Position numbers and translations under genes: made by a program | Shown: positions 7,982 to 14,789 of the stretch, one piece after another | How positions within the stretch are numbered: position 1 is the stretch's first letter | Layout: each line of letters starts with the position of its first letter | Notes under the pieces: generated by a model | What the model saw: the letters and a program-made list of their open reading frames with translations, nothing else | Database searches by the model: none | What the model was told of the DNA's origin: nothing | Assembly (NCBI GenBank): GCA_035705295.1 | Contig: DASSWG010000027.1 | Span: forward strand, 1 to 29,611 | Reading direction: 5' to 3' | Length of the DNA: 29,611 nt | Source of the DNA: DASSWG01 sp035705295 | Lineage (GTDB): Bacteria > Bacteroidota > Bacteroidia > Flavobacteriales > Flavobacteriaceae

Positions 7982-8257
7982 ATGCCAAAATACCTAATTG
8001 AACGAAATATTCCCGGAATTGGCCAACCATCTGAAAGGGATATCCAGGCAATTGCCGTAAAATCGAACCGTGTACTGGGCGAAATGGGCCCTGAAATTCA
8101 ATGGCAGCACAGCTACGTTAGTGACGATAAGCTTTACTGCCTGTACATTGCCACGAACGAGTCGCTTGTTCGGCAACACGCCGAAAAAGGGGATTTTCCC
8201 TTGAATAACATTTATCCGGTAAAGGGAACAATAGATCCCACCACGGGGGAAGATTGA
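7982..8257 (+). CDS. DUF4242 family small protein
   Basis: 91 residues beginning MPKYLIERNIPGIG, the typical opening of DUF4242 (SCO4226-like) proteins, small alpha-beta-barrel proteins of which one member binds nickel. His and Glu residues are scattered through the domain, as in WQHSYVSDDKLYCLYIA. An in-frame ATG at 7946 overlaps the stop of the preceding gene, but it would add twelve residues not seen in the family, so 7982 is preferred. The 28-nt gap to the flavoenzyme gene suggests a common transcript. The function in this organism is unknown. Confidence 0.75.
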   Translation: MPKYLIERNIPGIGQPSERDIQAIAVKSNRVLGEMGPEIQWQHSYVSDDKLYCLYIATNESLVRQHAEKGDFPLNNIYPVKGTIDPTTGED

Positions 8258-8310
8258 ACTTAAACATTTATTATTGACTTCTTCCCGAATTATAAAAAAA
8301 TGATATGCTC

Positions 8311-8496
8311 ATGAAAACCAGAACTGCCATTCTGCTCTCGTTCTTTTTTGCAGGACAGGTACAGGCACAAAAAACAGTAAAAAAAACACCCAAAATCAAA
8401 ACGATCGAACTTTCCACAGGGGCGGCACTTCAATATGCCGAACAGGGAAACCCTTTGGGCATTCCTGTACTGTTGCTGCATATAATTCCTAAGTAA
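8311..8496 (+). pseudogene. Truncated alpha/beta hydrolase, N-terminal remnant
   Basis: A 62-residue reading frame: signal peptide (MKTRTAILLSFFFAGQVQAQ), a basic linker, and then IELSTGAALQYAEQGNPLGIPVLLLH. The last stretch is the start of an alpha/beta hydrolase fold just before the oxyanion HG motif. It breaks off immediately after VLLLH, reads IIPK and stops. The nucleophile elbow (GxSxG), acidic residue and catalytic His are absent, and the OsmC-like gene starts 4 nt later. A deletion has apparently removed about 80 percent of the gene. An in-frame ATG at 8305 is an alternative start. The peptide may still be made and exported, but it cannot be an enzyme. Confidence 0.7.
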
Positions 8497-8500
8497 AATT

Positions 8501-9013
8501 ATGACATCTCCCCAAAAAATAAAAGAAGTTTTTGAACGCAATGCGAAAGCGATAAAACTGCGTCCATCTATGGGAAAAAGTACCGGAAAATCAACTATTC
8601 GAGTGGAAAATGGCACTACTTGCAAAATTGAAGGCAGTGGTTGGAACCTTACCGCGGATATTGGCACCGAACAAGGCGGAAACAATGCTGGCCCGGGCCC
8701 CGGAGTTTTGGAACGTGCGGCCTTGGGAAGTTGTCTGGCCTTGGGATATGTACAACATGCCGCTTTGATGGAAATTCCCATCGACAACCTATTGGTTGAG
8801 GTGGAAACCGATTTTGACGCTCGAGGGATGTTCGGTATCGAAGACCGACCGCCAGGTTTCACGAAAATTTGCTATACCTTGTATCTCGAAAGCCCGGCTT
8901 CTGATGCCGAACTGAAAAAAGTGATTGCCGAAGTCGACAAATACAGTCCGGTGAGAGACGATTTTTCCCGGGCGGTTCCTATTGAAAGCAAAGTAATCAT
9001 CAACAGGACCTAA
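8501..9013 (+). CDS. OsmC-like family protein lacking the second conserved cysteine
   Basis: 170 residues with an OsmC/Ohr fold. The segment GPGPGVLERAALGSCLALGY (about 64-83) carries Cys78 in the position of the peroxidatic cysteine. The second conserved cysteine, normally in a CPV-type motif near the C-terminus, is replaced: KYSPVRDDFSR has Ser149 there. Classical OsmC/Ohr proteins reduce organic hydroperoxides using both thiols. Many wider OsmC-like proteins lack one or both thiols and have unknown roles. The protein has no signal peptide and is probably cytoplasmic. It follows the hydrolase remnant by 4 nt and is 54 nt before the methyltransferase gene. Confidence 0.82.
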   Translation: MTSPQKIKEVFERNAKAIKLRPSMGKSTGKSTIRVENGTTCKIEGSGWNLTADIGTEQGGNNAGPGPGVLERAALGSCLALGYVQHAALMEIPIDNLLVEVETDFDARGMFGIEDRPPGFTKICYTLYLESPASDAELKKVIAEVDKYSPVRDDFSRAVPIESKVIINRT

Positions 9014-9067
9014 GCGTTCCGATAATGATCTGAGTGAAAACCACCAAAGCCAAAATAGCAAAATAGA

Positions 9068-9892
9068 ATGAGCATGAAACCCGAACTACAACGACGTGTG
9101 CAAAAATACGGTTGGGACAAGGCCGCTTCCCATTACGAAAAGGGGTGGCAGGAACAACTTTGGCCGGCACAAGAAAGTTTGTTGTCGGAAGTCGATTTGC
9201 GGAATGGGGAGAAAGTGCTCGATGTCTCCTGTGGAACCGGGTTGGTAAGCCTTCCCGTAGCCGAAATTGTACAACCCAAGGGATCGGTAACCGGTATCGA
9301 TCTTTCCACAGGTATGATTGAAATGGCCCGGCAACGGGCAAAAGATGAAAAAATCAAAAACGTTTCTTTTCGACAAATGGATGCCGAAGCGCTTGATTTT
9401 GAAGACAACAACTTCGACGTAGTCATTTGTTCGTTGGGGCTGATGTACTTCCCATTTCCCGAAAGGGCATTGAAAGAAATGCAGCGTGTGCTCAAACCCG
9501 GGGGTAAGGCGGTCGCTTTGGTTTGGGGAGCGCGAAAAAATTGTGGTTGGGCCGAAATTTTTCCTATTGTGGACCGGCGCGTAAAAACGGATGTTTGCCC
9601 GTTGTTTTTCCGATTGGGAACCGGAAACGCCTTAAAAAACACTTTTGAAGAGGCGGCTTTTGTGAAAGTTGATTTCAAACGATTCGCCTATGACCTTTAT
9701 TTCCGTGACGATGAACAAGCCTGCCTGGCCGCTTTTTGGGGTGGGGCCGTGGCGTTGGCCTACCAAAAATTCGAGGAACAAACCCGACAAGAAGTCGATC
9801 GGGAATATTTGGATTCCATCAAAAAATACCAAAAAAATCGGGAATACCACATTCCCTCAGAGTTTGTGGTGGCGGAAGGCATTAAAAAATAA
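9068..9892 (+). CDS. Class I SAM-dependent methyltransferase (UbiE/Methyltransf_11 type)
   Basis: 274 residues with motif I VLDVSCGTGLVSL (about 49-61) binding S-adenosylmethionine. The acidic residue after strand 2 is in GSVTGIDLSTGMIEMARQ, followed by motif II in NNFDVVICSLGLMYFP and the post-motif LKPGGKAVALVWG. This places it near UbiE/Coq5-like small-molecule methyltransferases, but the acceptor is unknown. A second ATG at 9074 is an equally plausible start. It ends about 210 nt before the PaiB-like gene, and a good promoter lies in that gap, so it is probably the last gene of the run beginning at 6541. Confidence 0.85.
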   Translation: MSMKPELQRRVQKYGWDKAASHYEKGWQEQLWPAQESLLSEVDLRNGEKVLDVSCGTGLVSLPVAEIVQPKGSVTGIDLSTGMIEMARQRAKDEKIKNVSFRQMDAEALDFEDNNFDVVICSLGLMYFPFPERALKEMQRVLKPGGKAVALVWGARKNCGWAEIFPIVDRRVKTDVCPLFFRLGTGNALKNTFEEAAFVKVDFKRFAYDLYFRDDEQACLAAFWGGAVALAYQKFEEQTRQEVDREYLDSIKKYQKNREYHIPSEFVVAEGIKK

Positions 9893-9940
9893 AATCATTT
9901 AAACTTTTCACATTCACCGACACCTGATTGCCACAGGGAT

Positions 9941-9971
9941 TTTGCTTTTGTTTCCCAATGAAGTATTTTTG
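9941..9971 (+). promoter_or_regulatory. Probable promoter of the PaiB-like gene
   Basis: TTTG at 9941-9944, a 19-nt spacer, and TATTTTTG at 9964-9971 match the Bacteroidota -33/-7 consensus. Transcription would begin near 9978, giving an unusually long leader of about 125 nt before the start at 10104. I see no recognisable riboswitch in it. Confidence 0.55.
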
Positions 9972-10103
9972 AGCAACATCAGCATTAATTTAAAGAATTC
10001 CTCAGGGTTCTGCCATGGGGATAATTGGTTTCAAGGAATAACTTAGTGCGCTGGATAAATAGGAATCCAACATAAAACAACCAACAAATTAATTTTTCAT
10101 AAT

Positions 10104-10748
10104 ATGTACGACCTCCCTTATTACAAAGAAAGAAATGAACAAACAATCAAAAAATTCATTGCTCGATATCCGTTTGCGTGTTTAATTGGATGCGATTCAG
10201 AAAACAAGCCTGTAGCTGCACAAGCACCGGTTTTTATGGAAGAAAAGGGTGGCAAAAAAATTGTAAGGGGCCATATCATGAAAAATACCGACCATCATAA
10301 AGCCTTTTTGCAAAATGAAAATGTGCTGGCACTTTTCACCGGGCACAATGCTTATGTAAGCGGCACTTGGTACACCAATCCACATACGCCTTCCACATGG
10401 AACTATATGAGCGTTCATGCCAAAGGAATTGTCCGGTTCCTTGACGACGCTGCATTGATAGAGGTGCTGCGAATGACAACGCTCTATTTTGAAAACGATG
10501 ACCAACAATCGACAACTATTTATGACAATCTTCCTTCTGGGTGCACAAAGAAATTAATGGAGTCAATTGTGGCTTTTGAAATTGAAGTGAAAGAAATGGA
10601 CACTGTTTTCAAATTAAGTCAGGACAGGGATATTAAAAGTTATCAAAATATAATTAAGAAGCTCAAAGAACAAGAGGAGGGAGGGCAAATTATAGCTGCT
10701 GAAATGGAAAAAAGAACGAAGCAAATATTTCCTGGCAATAAAGATTAG
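10104..10748 (+). CDS. PaiB-like FMN-binding protein (pyridoxamine oxidase-like split barrel)
   Basis: 214 residues. The N-terminus MYDLPYYKERNEQTIKKFIARYPFACLIG, the GHIMKNTDHHKAF segment and the block AYVSGTWYTNPHTPSTWNYM (about 89-108) match the PaiB family, which shares the FMN-binding split-barrel fold of PNPOx. Bacillus PaiB was described as a negative regulator of sporulation and protease genes. Most homologues are uncharacterised flavin or heme-binding proteins. No DNA-binding helix-turn-helix is visible. It has its own promoter and a strong terminator at 10787-10819, so it is monocistronic. Confidence 0.8.
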   Translation: MYDLPYYKERNEQTIKKFIARYPFACLIGCDSENKPVAAQAPVFMEEKGGKKIVRGHIMKNTDHHKAFLQNENVLALFTGHNAYVSGTWYTNPHTPSTWNYMSVHAKGIVRFLDDAALIEVLRMTTLYFENDDQQSTTIYDNLPSGCTKKLMESIVAFEIEVKEMDTVFKLSQDRDIKSYQNIIKKLKEQEEGGQIIAAEMEKRTKQIFPGNKD

Positions 10749-10786
10749 GTCTCCAACTTTGAACGAAATGAATCTTAATTAATAAA

Positions 10787-10819
10787 AAAAGGAACACTGA
10801 TAATTTCAATGTTCCTTTT
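10787..10819. terminator. Bidirectional terminator between the PaiB-like gene and tRNA-His
   Basis: AAAAGGAACA (10787-10796), a 13-nt loop and the exact complement TGTTCCTTTT (10810-10819), with A- and T-runs on the outer sides. It lies 3' of two convergent genes and can end transcripts from either side. Confidence 0.8.
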
Positions 10820-10825
10820 CTTTTG

Positions 10826-10900
10826 GGTGGAAGATGGGGCTCGAACCCACGACCCTCGGCACCACAAGCCGATGCTCTAACCAACTGAGCTACATCCACC
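10826..10900 (-). tRNA. tRNA-His (anticodon GTG)
   Basis: A full cloverleaf on the minus strand: a 7-bp acceptor stem with one T-T mismatch (position 6:67), D arm GCTC...GAGC, anticodon stem TCGGC/GCCGA with loop TTGTGGT (anticodon GTG), variable GGGTC, and T arm GTGGG-TTCGAGC-CCCAT. An extra G at position -1 opposite C73 is the identity element of tRNA-His and supports the call. The full CCA end is not encoded. Spurious open frames cross this gene. Confidence 0.95.
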
Positions 10901-10950
10901 GTTTTTCAATAAAATGCTTTGAAATTCCAAATAGGATTTGAAAGCGGTTG

Positions 10951-10979
10951 CAAATTTAAGCAAATCCCGCGTACCGAAA
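10951..10979 (-). promoter_or_regulatory. Probable promoter of tRNA-His
   Basis: On the minus strand TTTC (10979 to 10976), 17 nt, then TAAATTTG (10958 to 10951), an exact TAnnTTTG match. Transcription would begin about 45 nt before the tRNA 5' end. The -33 box uses TTTC, as at several other promoters here. Confidence 0.5.
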
Positions 10980-10994
10980 AAACATTTTTTTCGA

Positions 10995-11711
10995 TTATAT
11001 CAAATCAAAAACAGAATCTACTGCGGGGTAGCGTTCCACCGTGAAACCTTCGGCGTGTTCCGTTCCGATCAATCGGCCCAAATTCCGTGCGCGATAGGTG
11101 ACGCTGTCCAAAAAATTGTCGCTGGAAATCGGGGTTTCGGGCTCTTTGCTTTTGTTGTCGAAAAACTGCGAACGGTAGGCTTTTACCGATTCGATTTTCT
11201 TGTCCATAAACCCGGAAATGTCAATGACGATATCGGGTTGCAGTTCTTGCCATTGAGTGTAGTGCAACACCAGTTTTGGTCGCCACACGTTTTGCGCGTT
11301 TCCTTTGTAGGTGGTTTCTATTTTTTTCAACCCGCTCAAAAAACAAGCGTCGCTTACCAATTGGCTTCCCTTTCCGTGATCGATATGCCGGTCTTTTACC
11401 GCGTTGCACAACACGATTTCAGGCTTGTATTTTCGCAATATTTTGATCACTTCCAATTGGTGCGAAGCATTGTTAACAAAAAAACCGTCGCTGAAACCCA
11501 GGTTTTCCCGAAACGCAGCCCCAAGTATTTCCGAAGCTTTTTCTGCTTCTTTTTCCCGGATTTCCGCCGAGCCGCGCGTGCCCAGTTCGCCACGGGTCAA
11601 ATCTAAAATGCCCACTTTTTTTCCCTTGGAAATTTCTTTTGCCAAAACCCCGGAACAACCGAGTTCCACATCGTCGGGATGTGCGCCGATGGCGAGTATG
11701 TCGAGTTTCAT
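10995..11711 (-). CDS. bshB1: Bacillithiol biosynthesis deacetylase BshB1
   Basis: 238 residues of the LmbE/PIG-L zinc deacetylase family. AHPDDVELGCSG (residues 10-21) supplies the zinc ligands His11 and Asp14 and the catalytic Asp13. RHIDHGKG (108-115) supplies the third ligand His112. The phrase DLTRGELGTRGS is characteristic of BshB1. The enzyme removes acetate from N-acetylglucosaminyl-malate to give glucosaminyl-malate, the second step of bacillithiol synthesis, in the cytoplasm. It starts 16 nt after the end of nhaC on the same strand and is probably co-transcribed with it. bshA and bshC are not in the window. ypdA at 27199 belongs to the same redox system. Confidence 0.93.
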   Translation of the reverse strand: MKLDILAIGAHPDDVELGCSGVLAKEISKGKKVGILDLTRGELGTRGSAEIREKEAEKASEILGAAFRENLGFSDGFFVNNASHQLEVIKILRKYKPEIVLCNAVKDRHIDHGKGSQLVSDACFLSGLKKIETTYKGNAQNVWRPKLVLHYTQWQELQPDIVIDISGFMDKKIESVKAYRSQFFDNKSKEPETPISSDNFLDSVTYRARNLGRLIGTEHAEGFTVERYPAVDSVFDLI

Positions 11712-11727
11712 ATTTTTTAAATTAAAA

Positions 11728-13236
11728 TCAGATCGTAGTGCTTTCCGTTTGGGTGTTGCCCGATAAGGTTTTTATTTTAAGCCCAACCGCCGCCACCAAT
11801 AGCGTCATAAACGGGCTCACGTAATTGAATACCGCATAGATTGCATAGTCGAACGTGGATACGCCCAAAACCCCACTTTGGTAGGCGCCACATGTGTTCC
11901 ACGGCACCAGTGCGGAAGTCACCGTTCCAGAGTCTTCCAAGGTGCGGCTCAGGTTCACCGGAGCCAAATTCTTGTCGTCAAAGGCTTTTTTGAACATTTT
12001 TCCGGGCACCACAATTGCCAAATACTGATCGGCAGCGGTCACGTTGATCGCCAAACAGCTGAATACCGTGCTTGCAAACAATCCAAATGTGGTATGGAAC
12101 ATTTTCAGCAGCCCTTTGCTGATTCGGGCCAAGGCACCAATCGCGTCCATCACCCCGCCAAAAGTCATGGCACAAATAATGAGCCAAATGGTGCTCAACA
12201 TTCCTGCCATTCCGCCGGAAAAAAACAAATCTTTCAAGGTTTCGTTGGTGGTGGGGATCACGGTTTCCACGGTCATGGCATCCATAATTCCCTTGTAAGC
12301 CGATCGTAAAGTAAGGTTTTCGCCGCCGCCAATCATCGCCACGATTTCGGGTTGAAAAAACAAAGCAGCCACTGCGCCCAACAAAGTGCCGACGAGCAAA
12401 GCGATCAGGGGCGGGGTTTTCTTAACGATCATAAAAATCACCAAAGCCGGAACGACAAACAACCACGGACTGATGGTGAAGGTGTTTTCGATGGAATTTA
12501 AGATCCCCTCCGAATCCGCTTGTCCGGTTACATCCAAATTTAATCCGAAAAAAATAAAAACGGCCAAGGTAATGAGCATTGTGGGAAAAGTGGTGATGGT
12601 CATATACCGAATGTGATCGAACAATCCTGCACCGGCAATGGCGGGCGCCAAATTGGTGGTGTCGCTCAAGGGCGACATTTTATCGCCAAAATAAGCACCG
12701 GAAATAATCGCCCCGGCGGTCATGGGCAAAGAAATCCCCAATGCGCCGGCGATGCCGATCAATGCGATCCCGACGGTAGCGGAAGTGGTCCAACTGCTTC
12801 CTGTCGCTACCGAAATGATGGCACAAATCACCACGCAGGCCGGTAGAAAAATAGTGGGGTTCAGCACTTCCAAACCGTAGTAGATCATTGTTGGAATGAT
12901 GCCACTGATGAGCCAAGTCCCCGCCAAGGCGCCGACCATGAGCAAAATCAAAACCGCCCCGGCAATCGACTTTATGTTTTGGGCAACCTCATCCATCATA
13001 AATTCAAAGGAAACTTTGTTGAAAGCCCCAACGATGGCCGCCACCGCAGCACCAATCAATAAAATGAACTGGTTGGAACCATTCAACGAATCGCCGCCAT
13101 ATACATATACGTTGTAGGCCAAAAGGGCGATCAATACAACAACGGGGATCAAGGCCTCCCAAATATTGAGCTCGGGGTTTCGAACTATTTTTTCATCTCT
13201 CTGATCGGTGATTGGGTCTTTGGGTTGGTCTTCCAT
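11728..13236 (-). CDS. nhaC: Na+/H+ antiporter NhaC family
   Basis: 502 residues, very hydrophobic, with about eleven or twelve membrane helices after a charged 25-residue cytoplasmic N-terminus. The signature GDKMSPLSDTTNLA (184-197), in the re-entrant helix region, is typical of NhaC antiporters. TGSSWTTSATVGIALIGIA (about 145-163) and the C-terminal LVPWNTCGAYQSGVLGV are also conserved. The family exchanges cytoplasmic Na+ for protons; a Bacillus member also exchanges malate for lactate. Bacillithiol is built on malate, but any connection with the downstream bshB1 is speculation. The start at 13236 has no clear promoter box in front. Confidence 0.9.
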   Translation of the reverse strand: MEDQPKDPITDQRDEKIVRNPELNIWEALIPVVVLIALLAYNVYVYGGDSLNGSNQFILLIGAAVAAIVGAFNKVSFEFMMDEVAQNIKSIAGAVLILLMVGALAGTWLISGIIPTMIYYGLEVLNPTIFLPACVVICAIISVATGSSWTTSATVGIALIGIAGALGISLPMTAGAIISGAYFGDKMSPLSDTTNLAPAIAGAGLFDHIRYMTITTFPTMLITLAVFIFFGLNLDVTGQADSEGILNSIENTFTISPWLFVVPALVIFMIVKKTPPLIALLVGTLLGAVAALFFQPEIVAMIGGGENLTLRSAYKGIMDAMTVETVIPTTNETLKDLFFSGGMAGMLSTIWLIICAMTFGGVMDAIGALARISKGLLKMFHTTFGLFASTVFSCLAINVTAADQYLAIVVPGKMFKKAFDDKNLAPVNLSRTLEDSGTVTSALVPWNTCGAYQSGVLGVSTFDYAIYAVFNYVSPFMTLLVAAVGLKIKTLSGNTQTESTTI

Positions 13237-13402
13237 AAAATATTTTGTGTAAAATCCCGTAATGTTACGATTTTATGTGAAGATTGGCAAAAAAATCTAC
13301 TTTGTCAAAAAAGGAATATTGTTATGTGTTTTGAGTTTATGAAACAATATTACCCCGGAAGTATATTCATTTCCATACCTGTCACGAAAAATCTGATTTT
13401 GT

Positions 13403-13427
13403 GACTGCCAACTGCGACTGCCAACTG
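13403..13427. repeat. Short tandem direct repeat
   Basis: The 12-mer GACTGCCAACTG occurs at 13403-13414 and 13416-13427, separated by one base, just beyond the 3' end of the PLP-enzyme gene. It is a low-complexity intergenic tract of unknown role. Confidence 0.6.
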
Positions 13428-13436
13428 AACACTATC

Positions 13437-14636
13437 CTACAAAACCCCGGTTTTTTCCATGCATTCTTTCATCATTCCGAAGGTGCGGTCAATGTGGTTG
13501 TCCAAACCGATGGAAAATCGGATCAAACCTTCCGTCAAGCCCATTTCGGCTTGTTCTTCCTCTGAAATTTCCGACGAAGTGGAAGAACCCGGTGCGCTGA
13601 ACAAGGTTTTGTAAAAGCCCAAACTCACCGCCAAATAGCCGAGGTTTTTTTCTTGCATCAGTTCCATCAACTCGTTGGCTTTTTCTGCGGAACCGGCGTC
13701 GATGGTCAACATTCCGCCAAAACCATATTCCTCGTTCATCAATGATTTGAACAATTCGTGGCTGGGGTGCGATTTCAGCCCGGGATAGACCGTTTTCAAG
13801 CCCAAAGCTTCGAACTTTTCCGCCAAATAAAGTGCATTTTCGCTGTGTTTTTTGATGCGAATATGAAGCGTGCGCAAGTTTTTGAGAACGGACGAAGCGC
13901 GCAAACTGTCCATCGTGGGCCCGAGCAACATACTCGCACCGTCGTTCACACTGCGGAGGGAATCGATGAATTCTTGTGTCCCACAAACCACCCCGCCAAC
14001 CGTGTCGCTGCTGCCGTTGATGAATTTTGTCAAGGAATGGATCACGATGTCCGCGCCCAGTTTTTTCGGGGTGATCGACAGCGGCGAAAAGGTGTTGTCC
14101 ACCACCAAAGGGATGTTGTGTTTTTTGGCAATTTCTGCCAAAGCGGGAAGATCGGCGACTTCCAACAAGGGGTTGCTGACGGATTCGCAATACAAGACTT
14201 TCGTGTTTTCGTTTATGGACGCTTCCACTTGTTCCAAATTGGTGATATTGACGAACGAAGTTTCAATGTTTAGCCGCGGCAAAAAGTTTTTCATAAACGC
14301 GTAAGTTCCTCCGTAAATCGTTCGGCTGGAAACTATATGGTCGCCGGTTTGGCACAATTGCAACAAAGTAGGGGTAATGGCGCCCATTCCACTTGCGGCG
14401 ACATTGGCGGTTTCGGTGGCTTCCATCGCCGCTAGGGCTTCGCCCAAATATAAATTGCTGGGACTGGAATGGCGGGAGTACAAATAACAACCTTCCGCAT
14501 TTCCTTCAAAGGTGTCGAACATGGTTTTTGCGGAAAGAAACGTATAGGTTGAAGAATCGGAAATGGAGGGGTTCACTCCTCCAAATTCTCCAAAATATTG
14601 CAAATCTTGGATTTTATCGGCCGGATTGTATTTCAT
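13437..14636 (-). CDS. Cys/Met-metabolism PLP enzyme (gamma-lyase or gamma-synthase type)
   Basis: 399 residues of the Cys_Met_Meta_PP family. Lys204 in SLTKFINGSSD binds pyridoxal phosphate, Asp180 in VVDNTF contacts its ring nitrogen, and Tyr53/Arg55 (YLYSRHSSPS) and Tyr108 (TIYGGTYAF) sit in the usual cofactor/substrate positions. Methionine gamma-lyase typically has a cysteine two residues after that second tyrosine; here it is Gly110. Cystathionine gamma-synthase, cystathionine lyases and O-acetylhomoserine sulfhydrylase therefore remain possible. All act in sulfur amino acid metabolism in the cytoplasm. It is transcribed away from the GNAT-like gene and has its own -7 box. Confidence 0.85.
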   Translation of the reverse strand: MKYNPADKIQDLQYFGEFGGVNPSISDSSTYTFLSAKTMFDTFEGNAEGCYLYSRHSSPSNLYLGEALAAMEATETANVAASGMGAITPTLLQLCQTGDHIVSSRTIYGGTYAFMKNFLPRLNIETSFVNITNLEQVEASINENTKVLYCESVSNPLLEVADLPALAEIAKKHNIPLVVDNTFSPLSITPKKLGADIVIHSLTKFINGSSDTVGGVVCGTQEFIDSLRSVNDGASMLLGPTMDSLRASSVLKNLRTLHIRIKKHSENALYLAEKFEALGLKTVYPGLKSHPSHELFKSLMNEEYGFGGMLTIDAGSAEKANELMELMQEKNLGYLAVSLGFYKTLFSAPGSSTSSEISEEEQAEMGLTEGLIRFSIGLDNHIDRTFGMMKECMEKTGVL

Positions 14637-14707
14637 GGATATGTTTTTTTTGCTTCGCCAAAACTACATTTTTTAAGAGGAAAATCTGATTTTCCAGCTA
14701 ATTTTCG

Positions 14708-14715
14708 CAAAGATA
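14708..14715 (-). promoter_or_regulatory. Probable -7 box of the PLP-enzyme gene
   Basis: On the minus strand TATCTTTG (14715 to 14708) matches TAnnTTTG exactly, with only a weak CTTTAA as a possible -33 region. The leader would be about 65 nt. Confidence 0.45.
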
Positions 14716-14789
14716 ATATCCTAACAAAATGTTAAAGCGATTTTTTTTTGGTAGTTTTACGTTTTTAAAGAAATTTTAAAACCAAGTTT

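Noticed and set aside
10690..10899. Minus-strand open frame of 69 codons beginning MDVAQLVRASACGAEGRG
   Set aside because: It is the translation of tRNA-His, a familiar spurious product of reading through a tRNA gene.
10938..11606. 222-codon plus-strand open frame opposite bshB1
   Set aside because: It is a shadow of bshB1, which has complete family motifs on the other strand.
13437..14190. Second minus-strand open frame (233 codons) within the PLP enzyme
   Set aside because: It is a frame-shifted shadow with Arg/His-rich composition and no domain. The main frame is intact from 14636 to 13437.
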